From Cytobacillus citreus (GTDB lineage: Bacteria; Bacillota; Bacilli; Bacillales; Cytobacillaceae), in contig NZ_JAGYPM010000002.1 in NCBI RefSeq assembly GCF_018343665.1, forward strand, positions 661,979 through 725,978: 64,000 bases of DNA, read 5' to 3'. Below the pieces are notes generated by a model, which saw only the letters and a program-made list of their open reading frames with translations, searched no databases and had not been told where the DNA came from. Of the stretch, positions 45,873-55,404 are shown piece after piece. A program made the position numbers and the translations under genes. Position 1 is the first letter of the stretch; each line of letters opens with the position of its first letter.

Positions 45873-48800
45873 ATGAAGAGTAAAAAATTTAGGAAGATCC
45901 TTACAGGAACACTAGCAGTTGGTATGTTATTATCTCAAGGCGCTCCATTTAATGTAATGGCGAAAAGCCCGAACGAGCTGAATCCAGTTGATCATGCAGA
46001 AGAGATCCTGGCGAGTCTGTCTGCGGAACAAAGAGAGGCTTTAGAGCAATTAGATGCAAGTCCAAACTTTACGATTTCTCCGGATATTGATTCGAATAGC
46101 CCGGAATTAGTAAAAGTCATCGTCGAATTCACTCAGGCGCCTGCGAAAATAGAGGTGATGAAACAAGAAGCAAAAGGCAAAAAACTATCAATTGCTGCTG
46201 CGAATGAGAAAGTAGAAAAAGCTCATGAAGATTTTAAACAGCATGTGCAATCATTGAAATCACAGAAAAGCATAAGCAACTATAAAGTGGAAGACATAAA
46301 TATTACAAGAGAGTATAGAAATGCCATCAACGGTGTAGCGATGACGTTACCTGGTGTGGCCGTGCAAGATTTGCTGGAATCAGGTGTAGTTAATCGTATT
46401 TTTAAAGATTACGAGGTAAAAGTGGAACCACCGGTAGAAACAGAAGAAGGCATCGATCCGCAAATGGCAGACAGTATACCGCAAATTGGCGTGGACAAAC
46501 TGCATGCCGAGAATATTACTGGTAAAGGGATTAAGGTCGGCGTTCTTGACACAGGTGTTGATTACAATCATCCTGACTTAAAAGAGGCTTATAAGGGCGG
46601 ATATGATTTTATTGATGACGATGCTGATCCGATGGAAACCACCTACGAGGATTGGATCAATGCGGGCAAACCTGAATATCCTGGCTTAGTGTACTACACA
46701 AACCACGGGACACATGTCGCAGGAACGATTGCAGCCCAAAAGAAAAACGATGTGGATTATGCTGTAAAAGGGGTAGCACCTGAAGTAGATTTATATGCTT
46801 ATAGAGTATTGGGACCTTGGGGAGGGGGAGATACAGCGGGAATCCTTGCTGGAATCGATCAAGCGATTGAAGATGGCATGGATGTCATCAATATGTCGCT
46901 AGGCGCCAGGACTAATGATCCCTTATATGCCACTTCTGTCGCGGTAAATAACGCGATGCTTACAGGCGTGGTGGCCGTTGTTGCCGCGGGCAACAACGGG
47001 CCGAACGAAAAAACTCTCGGTTCTCCAGGAACGGCTGCTCTCGGCATTTCAGTAGGAGCAAGCGATGTTTCGATGTCGATTCCGACATTTCATGGAAGCG
47101 CTTCCGGCGAAACATTTGAAAACATCCAGCTTCTAGGAAAAGATTTTTCTGATCAATTAGAAGATTTGCAAGGACAATCCTTACCAATTGTTTATGCAGG
47201 TCTTGGTAAAGCTGCTGACTTTGCTGGAAAAGATATCAATGGGAAACTTGCGTTGATTCAGCGCGGAGAAATTACGTTTGATGAAAAAATCAAAAATGCT
47301 AAAAACGCTGGGGCTAAAGCAGTGATTGTGTACAACGATGTTGACGGGCAAATACCTGCTTACTTAGGTGAAGCCGTCGGTTTAATCCCGTCTTTCCGTC
47401 TTTCAAAAGCGGATGGTGAGCGGTTAAAGGGGCTGGGCGAAGGTTCTTTCACATTTGAAACGTTAAGCAACACAAAAACGGAAGGCGATCATTTAGCAGA
47501 TTTCAGTTCGCGTGGGCCGGTAAATGGAAATTATGATATTAAGCCGGATGTAGTCGCTCCTGGGGTGTCGATTTTCTCTACAGCACCGGAATATATCAAT
47601 GATCCGCAGGATGGCATTAATTATGGCGATGCCTATGTACGCTTATCGGGCACGTCTATGGCTGCTCCTCATACAGCAGGTACAGCAGCATTGATTCTGC
47701 AGGAGCATCCGGAATACACTCCTTTCGATGTAAAATCGGCACTCATGAATACATCGGATGATTTACAAGGAGATTATTCTGTATACGAAGTAGGTGCAGG
47801 ACGAATCGATGCTTATCAAGCGGTTCATACAGATACCTCCATTAAAGTATTGGACAAAACACAAAATGTAGAGAACGGAAATATTGTCGAAATTGACGAA
47901 CAAACAGGTTCTATTATGTTCGGCAGACATTTTAAGCAAGATGATAAACCAATTGAAGCGAGCAAAAAAGTAGCTATTCAAAACAACGGTAAGGAAGAAA
48001 AATCTTTTAACCTAGAAGTGGAGTATCATGGCGAGCGTAAAGGCATCCAAGATGCAGTGAAGAACGGTGTGAAAGTGGCAGTGCCTTCATCGACTACAGT
48101 GGGAAGCGGCCAAGTACAGGAGCTCCAGCCAAAAATCACGATACCAACCAGCGCAGCGACAGGCAGATATGAAGGATATATTCATGTAACGAATGCGAAC
48201 AATCCCGCTGAAACATATCAAATCCCATTCGCTGTCATGGTGACGGAAAAAGGATTTGAATATGCGAAAACGAGCAGTCCATCCGTGACGAATACGACGC
48301 CTTTCTGGCAATATTTATACCCGTTTGTTCATGTCAACATGAAGTTGAATAGCCCGATGAAAACCATTGATGTGCTTGTTAAGGATAGTGCAACAGGGAA
48401 AGCTGTAGGTTTTATAGGAACAGCGGACGCTAGCAGATTACTGATAGACGTAGACACGTTTCTTATGAATGCATTTATCGGTACTGTCTATCCATTTACC
48501 AATGATCCTTCCAAGCCAATTAGCGATCTTCCTGTAAAGCTTCCAGCAGGGGACTATATACTGGAATTGATTGCGCACGATGAGGAAGGGAATTCATATG
48601 TGGTAGGCAATCCGATGATCGTAGATAATACAGCACCGGAAGTGAAAATGGATAAAAAACCAGGTGTAATCGAGGTTAATGACTCCATGTTCACAGTAGA
48701 GGATGGACAAAAAGCGGTATGGCTGCATGGAACAGCCAAGGATGCGACAGTGGATCTATTGAAATCAAAAGGCTTAAATTATGATCAATCGTCCAACCAA

Positions 48801-50021
48801 ATGGCTTACTATGCAAACACTGGAATGATAAGTGGGTACTTCCCGATCCAAGCAAATGGAGATGTAAAATTCGGTATTGAGGAAAGTGATATTGCAACGA
48901 AACCTCTAAATTTGACTTTGGCTACGTATGATATTGCAACCGCAATGGGTAAACAAAACTATGTTTTCGTAAAAGAAGGTACGGAATATACGACTTCTAG
49001 TTTTGATAAGAAAGACGTAAAAGTCGGCGATACAGTTACGATGACAATCAGTCTCAATAATGTGAAGCAGCTTGTATCCGGGGAATTCCAGGTCGACTTC
49101 AGAAAAGATTTTCTCAAGTTTGAGAATGTGAAGCTTAACAATGCGGCAGACGAGTACGCGAAGGAGAGAGGTTTGGAAGTATCAATGCAAGAACCTGTGG
49201 TGACAGAAGGAACTTACAGTAATACGGTGAAAGTTGGCGCATCTATGAAAGGGAATGCATTTAGTGGTATGGACGGAGATCTGCCTTTCCTTGATGTCAC
49301 GTTCAAAGTAGTAGATGAATATTACGATATTGTTGTTGGTGCTTACCAGTTTAATGTAAAACAGGCGTCTTATATGAAAGCGGGACAAACAGTAGCTAAT
49401 GTCATCCCTTATTTCGGTACGGAAAGCTTTAACGTGAATCCAACGCATACGAGAGCGTATGGTAATATCGGACCGGAAGCGTTTTTGAGAAATGACGGTT
49501 CTTTGTCGAAAGCGGATTATACAAAAATCGGTGCCCAAGTATATGCGATGTCTCCAAGCGGCAAAAAATATAAAGGAACGATTAATGAACGAGGATTATA
49601 CGAGATCAAAGGCATCCCAGCTTCTACTGAAGCATACACAGTTGTTATTGATGTTCCAGGACATCTCAAAGCGATGAAAAAATTCATTCCGGGGTATTTT
49701 GTAGGAGATGAGCTGCGCGGGCAAAATGTTAGAATAAGTGCGAAAAATCTTGCGGGCGACGTAAATGGTGACAGCATGATTGATATTCTTGATATTCAAA
49801 GTATAGCAGAGGCCTATGGTACGAATGATCCATCGATCGTGCCGCAAGATATCAATCAAGATGGCGTGGTGGACGAAACAGATATTCGTTTTGTCGAGAA
49901 AAACTTCTTAACGAAGGGACCGGATGCACCTGCTAAAAAGCAGCCAAAAGAATCACTCGGCAATGGAAAGAAAGATTTGGCATACTTCCTGCGTCTTGTC
50001 GGTCTAGAGCCGAAGCAATAA
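45873..50021 (+). CDS. Large secreted S8 subtilase 2 (Vpr-like) with cohesin-like and dockerin domains
   Basis: 1382 residues from the ATG at 45873, with AAGGAGATG upstream; the frame before it is noncoding. Signal peptide ends near NVMA-KS. I9-like propeptide at about 80-185. Triad Asp226 (VGVLDTGVDYNHPD), His278 (NHGTHVAGTIA), Ser595 (SGTSMAAPHTAGT), with a PA insert at about 410-540. Fn3-like domains follow, then a cohesin-like domain at about 1040-1165 (VGDTVTMTISLNNV, GEFQVDFRKDFLKFENVKLN). A carboxypeptidase-regulatory-like domain comes next. Two dockerin-type calcium loops (DVNGDSMIDILDIQ, DINQDGVVDETDI) lie at about 1295-1345. The cohesin/dockerin pair suggests self-association or docking to partners. 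Confidence 0.92.
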   Translation: MKSKKFRKILTGTLAVGMLLSQGAPFNVMAKSPNELNPVDHAEEILASLSAEQREALEQLDASPNFTISPDIDSNSPELVKVIVEFTQAPAKIEVMKQEAKGKKLSIAAANEKVEKAHEDFKQHVQSLKSQKSISNYKVEDINITREYRNAINGVAMTLPGVAVQDLLESGVVNRIFKDYEVKVEPPVETEEGIDPQMADSIPQIGVDKLHAENITGKGIKVGVLDTGVDYNHPDLKEAYKGGYDFIDDDADPMETTYEDWINAGKPEYPGLVYYTNHGTHVAGTIAAQKKNDVDYAVKGVAPEVDLYAYRVLGPWGGGDTAGILAGIDQAIEDGMDVINMSLGARTNDPLYATSVAVNNAMLTGVVAVVAAGNNGPNEKTLGSPGTAALGISVGASDVSMSIPTFHGSASGETFENIQLLGKDFSDQLEDLQGQSLPIVYAGLGKAADFAGKDINGKLALIQRGEITFDEKIKNAKNAGAKAVIVYNDVDGQIPAYLGEAVGLIPSFRLSKADGERLKGLGEGSFTFETLSNTKTEGDHLADFSSRGPVNGNYDIKPDVVAPGVSIFSTAPEYINDPQDGINYGDAYVRLSGTSMAAPHTAGTAALILQEHPEYTPFDVKSALMNTSDDLQGDYSVYEVGAGRIDAYQAVHTDTSIKVLDKTQNVENGNIVEIDEQTGSIMFGRHFKQDDKPIEASKKVAIQNNGKEEKSFNLEVEYHGERKGIQDAVKNGVKVAVPSSTTVGSGQVQELQPKITIPTSAATGRYEGYIHVTNANNPAETYQIPFAVMVTEKGFEYAKTSSPSVTNTTPFWQYLYPFVHVNMKLNSPMKTIDVLVKDSATGKAVGFIGTADASRLLIDVDTFLMNAFIGTVYPFTNDPSKPISDLPVKLPAGDYILELIAHDEEGNSYVVGNPMIVDNTAPEVKMDKKPGVIEVNDSMFTVEDGQKAVWLHGTAKDATVDLLKSKGLNYDQSSNQMAYYANTGMISGYFPIQANGDVKFGIEESDIATKPLNLTLATYDIATAMGKQNYVFVKEGTEYTTSSFDKKDVKVGDTVTMTISLNNVKQLVSGEFQVDFRKDFLKFENVKLNNAADEYAKERGLEVSMQEPVVTEGTYSNTVKVGASMKGNAFSGMDGDLPFLDVTFKVVDEYYDIVVGAYQFNVKQASYMKAGQTVANVIPYFGTESFNVNPTHTRAYGNIGPEAFLRNDGSLSKADYTKIGAQVYAMSPSGKKYKGTINERGLYEIKGIPASTEAYTVVIDVPGHLKAMKKFIPGYFVGDELRGQNVRISAKNLAGDVNGDSMIDILDIQSIAEAYGTNDPSIVPQDINQDGVVDETDIRFVEKNFLTKGPDAPAKKQPKESLGNGKKDLAYFLRLVGLEPKQ

Positions 50022-50036
50022 TAAGGGATTTTGGTC

Positions 50037-50071
50037 AAAAAGGGAGAAATGCGAAGCATTTCTCCCTTTTT
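50037..50071 (+). terminator. Strong terminator of subtilase 2
   Basis: Perfect 16-bp stem AAAAAGGGAGAAATGC/GCATTTCTCCCTTTTT with loop GAA. Confidence 0.9.
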
Positions 50072-50172
50072 AATAAAGTTTGAATTAGAAAGGTTCATTT
50101 AGAATTGAACCAGCCTTCTACCGATTTGCTATCGGCTAGTTTTTACAAAAGGAGTATGCTTTTTAGTACAAC

Positions 50173-50670
50173 TCAGCCCTTTTCAACAGGTACTTGTATT
50201 TCAAATGTAGTTTCATTTGGTTTGTCTGTGATTGTAATATCAACATGCATGATTTGCAGTGCATCGCCTGTCATTCGGTATCCCATTTTATTTATATACT
50301 CTAATACTTTACTCAAACTTTCGCTTCGATTCCACAATAATTCTCCGTTATAACGGATACACGCAAACAACCCGGCGGGAACCGTCTTTAGGTACTGTTT
50401 TGGTATTTTTTCTTTCTTTTTTGCCACGACAAAAATAACTGATGGTTCTTCAAAACGTTTCGCTCTAAGATCCGCTTCCGAGATAATAATGCCCAGTCTG
50501 TTACTGGCCAGAATCGGAGTCTTCTCAGCGAGCATATTCTCTAACCTTATTACACCATAACTGAGTTCCAAATTATTATTTATTTTTTCATGTAAGGTGA
50601 TTAACTTTCTTCTTCCTATTTCACGGAAAAGCACCGTCTGAAGTTCTTTTTCACTTGCTACGTGTTCCAA
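50173..50670 (-). pseudogene. Duplicate of the MerR regulator, C-terminal part only
   Basis: Nearly identical to residues about 112-275 of the regulator at 56684 (a handful of substitutions, e.g. LSYGV for LGYGV, AEKTP for DEKTP). It is missing the DNA-binding half. It encodes only the GyrI-like ligand-binding domain and cannot act as a regulator. It abuts the ureohydrolase tail at about 50686. Confidence 0.85.
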
Positions 50671-50686
50671 GTATTCGATTTTCCCC

Positions 50687-50859
50687 TAAATCAATCCGGA
50701 TTTGATTTGGTTGAAGTAGCTCCTCCATATGATCCAACCGGAATGACCGGACAAGTAGCTGCCCGTATATTACTGGACCTGCTCAGCTATGTTTTAAAGG
50801 AAAAAGAGATAATCAGGAAGAAAGAATACAGCAAGGAAAAGGAAGAAATAATTTCTTAA
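50687..50859 (+). pseudogene. Duplicate of the ureohydrolase gene, last 54 codons
   Basis: FDLVEVAPPYDPTGMTGQVA through to the stop matches the end of the gene at 61885, then the flank is also homologous (GTGTCTTAA..ACT..., AAGGGCTAGAATAG). Joined tail-to-middle with the MerR fragment, it marks a deletion of about 5.5 kb inside a duplicated module. Confidence 0.85.
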
Positions 50860-50934
50860 CAAACCAGATTGAAATAATTTCAGAAAAACGATAGTGTCTT
50901 AAAACTCCCATTTAAAAAGGGCTAGAATAGATCT

Positions 50935-51021
50935 TTGGTTTTATGTTGGTTTAGAACCAATAGCTATAAAAGTTACATCCTATGTTTAATTTTCAGAAAA
51001 ATATAAATATACGATAATAAA
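50935..51021 (+). promoter_or_regulatory. Subtilase promoter element C
   Basis: TTTAGAACCAATAGC (about 50950), then AAAAGTTACATCCTATG, then TTCAGA (50992-50997), 17 bp, TAATAA (51015-51020). Box-to-promoter distances are identical to copy A. Confidence 0.6.
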
Positions 51022-51086
51022 AAGAGAATTGCAATTTACTATTTTTATTTGTGATTCGTTAAAATTATCGATTAGGAGGGGATGTA

Positions 51087-51248
51087 ATGAGGAGCAGAAA
51101 AAATAAGGAAGATCCTTACAGGAATGCTGTGGGCATGTAAACAGTATGTGCAATCATTGAATCATAGAAAAATGTGGCCAAATACAAAGCAGAAGATTTA
51201 AACATCACAAGAGAGTATAAAACGCCATCGACGGTGTAGCGATAAACA
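51087..51248 (+). pseudogene. Remnant of a Vpr-like subtilase start
   Basis: AGGAGGGG then ATGAGGAGCAGAAAA..GGAAGATCCTTACAGG mirrors the start of subtilase 2. A jump then leads to CAGTATGTGCAATCATTGAA and ATCACAAGAGAGTATA, which match its propeptide region near 46245-46320. Large internal deletion and stops. Element C was therefore originally the promoter of another subtilase 2 copy. Confidence 0.75.
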
Positions 51249-51320
51249 GTGAATTCCCAGCATCAAGTCATTATCTCATTAGATGCTCTTATTCTATTAA
51301 TCGGTTTTTTAGGAGGAAGT

Positions 51321-54300
51321 ATGGTTAAAAATATGAACATGAAAAGGATTATAGCAACCTCTTTATCTACGATTTTGCTTGCATCAACCTTTCATAGTGT
51401 AAAAGCAATCGATAAAACAACAAATGAAAAGACACCACTTGAGCATTCTGCCATTGTAAACAGTATTGATGGTGCTGATGAACAAAAAATCACGCTTATC
51501 ACAGGTGATGTCGTTACCATTAAAAAGCTTGAAGGCGGAAAGAGTGTTATTAACGTAGAGATTGTTGACCAAAATGGTGCAGGTGCTCAAATACTAGATA
51601 TTGGTGAAGAGACGTATGTTATTCCAAATTCAGCTATGCCATACTTAGCGGCTGATAAGTTGGATATGGATTTGTTTAATGTAACGGAATTGATTAAAAA
51701 TGGCTATGATGACAATAGCCTTTCTTCTTTACCCATAATCGTTGAGTACACGGAATCAAATGGTAAAGCTGTTCAACCAATAGTTGAGCCAAAAGGCGCT
51801 AAAACGGTTCGAGTGTTAGAGAGTATTAACGCTGCTGCCCTCTCTGCTTCCAAAAAGGAAGCGGATACATTCTGGGAAGATATTACACTTGAGGATACAG
51901 CAAAAAACAAATCAAACAATGCTTTGTTCGACAAGGGCATTGAAAAGATCTGGCTGGATGGCCGAGTGGAAGCCACATTAGATCAAAGTGTACCTCAGAT
52001 TGGTGCGCCAACCGCTTGGGAATCAGGTTACACAGGTAAGGGCGTTAAGGTAGCCGTACTTGACACAGGAATCGACCCCAATCATCCTGATCTTGCGGAT
52101 CAAATAGACGAGGCAAAAAGTTTTGTACCGGAAGAAACAGTTGATGATGCTAATGGTCACGGTACTCATGTCGCTTCAACAGTACTAGGAACAGGGGCTG
52201 CCTCTGAGGGCAAGAATAAAGGAGTTGCTCCTGAGGCCCGATTGCTCGTAGGTAAAGTATTAAATAACGAAGGAAGCGGATTGGAGTCTTGGATCATAGA
52301 CGGTATGGAATGGGCTGCAGACAACGCTCAGATTGTAAGCATGAGTTTGGGAGGCGGGCCAAGTGACGGAACAGACCCGATGGCTCAAGCCGTAAATAGA
52401 CTAAGTGAAGAAACAGGTGCACTATTTGTTATTGCTGCCGGTAACGCAAGTGCTGAAGGAGCCGTCGGTACACCAGGAACTGCTGATGCTGCTTTAACGA
52501 TCGGTGCTGTGGATAAGACAGACAAGATTGCTTCCTTCACATCAAAAGGACCTCGTTATGGAGATAAGGGCATGAAACCTGACCTGTCTGCACCAGGTGT
52601 TGGGATTGTTGCTGCTCGCTCTGGACTAACATCAGGAAGTGGATCTTACAAGAGTTTGAATGGTACATCCATGGCAACCCCGCATGTAGCAGGAGCAGCT
52701 GCGATCCTTCTGCAGAAGAATCCTAATTGGAATGGTACACAGCTAAAAGAAGCGTTGATGAGTACATCCAAGAAATTAAATTATTCGCCTTATCATATTG
52801 GATCAGGTCGATTAGATGTACCAGCAGCGGCATTTAGTACAGTGAGAGCAACTGGTTCATTATCGTTTGGGTTCTTCAAATGGCCAAATGATAATGCGGA
52901 ATCTGTACAAAAAACAGTCACTTACACAAACGACAGCGACTCTGCTGTAACTTTAGATCTACATGCTGACTTCAAGAATGGAAAAGGTAATGCTGCACCA
53001 AATGGAATGCTAACGGTTTCTGAGAGTCAAATTACCATTCCGGCTAACGGGGCTAAAGACGTAACCGTTACATTGAATCCACAACATGGAGACTTAGGTA
53101 CGCGTTATGAAGGACATCTAACAGCAACCGATTCTGAAGGCAATCAAGTGGCTCACACTTCAATGGGCATGGTGAAAGAAGAAGAAAGTTATCCGCTAAC
53201 GTTTAACGCTACGGACCGTAATGGAAATCCTGCTTTTACGAATGTCTTACTCCTTGACAAAAACATGGTCCCTGAATTTATTGCCGTAAACGGAACAACG
53301 GAAGTTCGCTTACCCTCTGACACGTATTCAGCCATGGCTTATATGGAAGTGGATTCTGAAACAGATCATAGTGGTATAGCATTAGTCGGTAATCCTGAAA
53401 TCAAGCTAGACGGTCCTCAAACCGTGGAACTTGATGCTCGACAAGCAAAAGAAATTTCAGTAGAAGTACCGAAGAATACAGAACCAAGCTATCAGCGCAT
53501 GCAATACTACCGTTCCTTTGATGGCAAACCATTCACTCATTCTAACACCATGCTTCCATGGATCGATAAAATGTATGCTGTCCCAACAATGGAAGTTAAA
53601 ACAGGAGACTTCGAATATCTGACTCGCTGGCGTTTAACGAAACCATTGCTTGAGATTAACTTTAAAGGAGATATATTGGATGACGTTCCATTTGCAGGAA
53701 GCACAATGTTCGATGGAAATTATAACTTATCAACGGTTTATGCAGGAAAAGGGACTTTAGCAAATTATGAGCGTCTACAAGCAAAAGGAAAAGCGGTTGT
53801 TGTAGATCGCAACAGTGAAGTTACGCCTTCTGAGCAGGCCGCTGCTGCACATGAAGCGGGTGCAAAGCTGTTGATCATCGTAAACAATGAAGATAAGGAA
53901 TTCAGTGCATTTGTAGGAAATCCGGATAAAACGGACATCCCTCTTGCAGTTGTTGGAATCAGTAAAGGTGAAGGAGATAAAGTGATCACAGCAGCACGTT
54001 CTGGCAACCTGAAACTGTTTGTTACAGGTGAAACAAATACACCATATGTATATGATTTGATGGATGTTCATCAAGACCAAATTCCAAAGAATTTAAAATA
54101 TGCACCATCTAACAATGAACTAGTTAAGATCGACACGCGTTACAAATCAGACCGTGAAGCACCTGGAGGAGAGTTCCGTTATGATATGCGTCCGTATTCA
54201 AATGCTGTAGGGCAGTTACAAAAATTACAGTTGCCTTCTGTTCGAACAGAGTGGGTCTCAGCAGTAAAAGATACTAGATGGTATCACGTAGCAACGGTAT

Positions 54301-55064
54301 TAGACAGTCCATGGGAGGTTCGCCAGCCTGCAGTTACGTATGAAAAAGGACAAAGACTTCAGGAAGAATGGTTCTCTCCAGTAGTGCGTCCGCGTTTGGG
54401 TCAAGGCTATTTCCCACCTACCCGCCAAAGGAACTATTTACACTTTAATATTCCTGCTTGGGCCGATTCAGGGAATGGCTCTACAGGTAGTCATGGATAT
54501 AACGAATCCTTAAAAAATCAAACACTTAAATTGTACCAAGGAGATACCCTTCTTAGTGAAAGAAAAGGACAAGCTATGGACTTAAATACTCCATTCCCAG
54601 AAGAAAAAACACAATACAGGTTAGTAAGTGATGCAAAGCGTGATCCGAATCGCTGGAAAACATCAATAAGTACGCATACAGAATGGACATTCTGGTCTCA
54701 AAAAAGAGAAGAATTCGAAACTTTACTCCCATTCTATTCAATAGATTATAAGGTTGAGACCGATATGAACGGTAACGCACTTGCGGCACCATCGACTGCA
54801 CTCGAGCTATCTGTTGCAAAACTTGATTGGGAGGGCTTTAGTAAATTAGAGTATGGTAAATTAGAGGATGCTACATTAGAGGTTTCCTTTAATGAAGGAG
54901 AGTCGTGGGATAAAGTAAACCTTGAGCGTACTGCGTATGATCGTTGGACAGCTAAAATTAATAATCCTAAAACAAACAAATATGTTTCCCTACGTGCAAC
55001 CGCTTGGGATGACCAAGGAAACAAAATTTCTCAGGAAGTAATTAAGGCATACGGTTTGAGATAA
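51321..55064 (+). CDS. Large secreted S8 subtilase 3 (actinobacterial-like layout)
   Basis: 1247 residues from the ATG at 51321, with TAGGAGG 4-5 bases upstream; the upstream frame is remnant DNA. Signal peptide ends near VKA-ID. The propeptide pattern KITLITGDVVTI...YVIPNSAMPYLA recalls secreted S8 peptidases of Streptomyces more than Bacillus ones. Triad Asp248 (VAVLDTGIDPNHPD), His280 (NGHGTHVAST), Ser450 (NGTSMATPHVAGAA). The protease domain is compact; a PA-like domain comes late (about 800-890). The C-terminal 400 residues have no recognised domain. Terminator at 55080. It is probably driven by element C after the deletion of the original gene (inference). Confidence 0.88.
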   Translation: MVKNMNMKRIIATSLSTILLASTFHSVKAIDKTTNEKTPLEHSAIVNSIDGADEQKITLITGDVVTIKKLEGGKSVINVEIVDQNGAGAQILDIGEETYVIPNSAMPYLAADKLDMDLFNVTELIKNGYDDNSLSSLPIIVEYTESNGKAVQPIVEPKGAKTVRVLESINAAALSASKKEADTFWEDITLEDTAKNKSNNALFDKGIEKIWLDGRVEATLDQSVPQIGAPTAWESGYTGKGVKVAVLDTGIDPNHPDLADQIDEAKSFVPEETVDDANGHGTHVASTVLGTGAASEGKNKGVAPEARLLVGKVLNNEGSGLESWIIDGMEWAADNAQIVSMSLGGGPSDGTDPMAQAVNRLSEETGALFVIAAGNASAEGAVGTPGTADAALTIGAVDKTDKIASFTSKGPRYGDKGMKPDLSAPGVGIVAARSGLTSGSGSYKSLNGTSMATPHVAGAAAILLQKNPNWNGTQLKEALMSTSKKLNYSPYHIGSGRLDVPAAAFSTVRATGSLSFGFFKWPNDNAESVQKTVTYTNDSDSAVTLDLHADFKNGKGNAAPNGMLTVSESQITIPANGAKDVTVTLNPQHGDLGTRYEGHLTATDSEGNQVAHTSMGMVKEEESYPLTFNATDRNGNPAFTNVLLLDKNMVPEFIAVNGTTEVRLPSDTYSAMAYMEVDSETDHSGIALVGNPEIKLDGPQTVELDARQAKEISVEVPKNTEPSYQRMQYYRSFDGKPFTHSNTMLPWIDKMYAVPTMEVKTGDFEYLTRWRLTKPLLEINFKGDILDDVPFAGSTMFDGNYNLSTVYAGKGTLANYERLQAKGKAVVVDRNSEVTPSEQAAAAHEAGAKLLIIVNNEDKEFSAFVGNPDKTDIPLAVVGISKGEGDKVITAARSGNLKLFVTGETNTPYVYDLMDVHQDQIPKNLKYAPSNNELVKIDTRYKSDREAPGGEFRYDMRPYSNAVGQLQKLQLPSVRTEWVSAVKDTRWYHVATVLDSPWEVRQPAVTYEKGQRLQEEWFSPVVRPRLGQGYFPPTRQRNYLHFNIPAWADSGNGSTGSHGYNESLKNQTLKLYQGDTLLSERKGQAMDLNTPFPEEKTQYRLVSDAKRDPNRWKTSISTHTEWTFWSQKREEFETLLPFYSIDYKVETDMNGNALAAPSTALELSVAKLDWEGFSKLEYGKLEDATLEVSFNEGESWDKVNLERTAYDRWTAKINNPKTNKYVSLRATAWDDQGNKISQEVIKAYGLR

Positions 55065-55079
55065 CATCGATAGATTAAT

Positions 55080-55115
55080 AACATACCCCTCAGCTAGTGA
55101 GGGGTATGTTATTAT
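55080..55115 (+). terminator. Terminator of subtilase 3
   Basis: Thirteen-bp stem AACATACCCCTCA/TGAGGGGTATGTT with a 5-nt loop, then ATTATATTT. Confidence 0.75.
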
Positions 55116-55404
55116 ATTTACAAGCGTGTTAAAAAGTCATAATATACTGCGAATTCAGTTGAAGTCTCATAATGAATTTGACCACTTTTAATAAAAATGT
55201 AAAATTTTCAATCCCTATTTTTTAGTAATGTACTCTCATTTAGATTTTCTAACTGATAGATATAAGCTACGTCCCCTCCATTTTGTTTTATTTCCCAATT
55301 TGATACATATAAAGCAGTTAGCTTTAGGACTATCGCTATACTTTATTCACAAGTTCGGGAGCTCCAAAAAACAGTGGGGTGCAAATTTAAGTTTCATTAT
55401 TTAA
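55116..55404. other. Intergenic stretch before the protease inhibitor gene
   Basis: AT-rich, no gene or repeat recognised; it should contain the promoter of the BsuPI-type gene. The subtilase promoter element is not present here. Confidence 0.4.
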
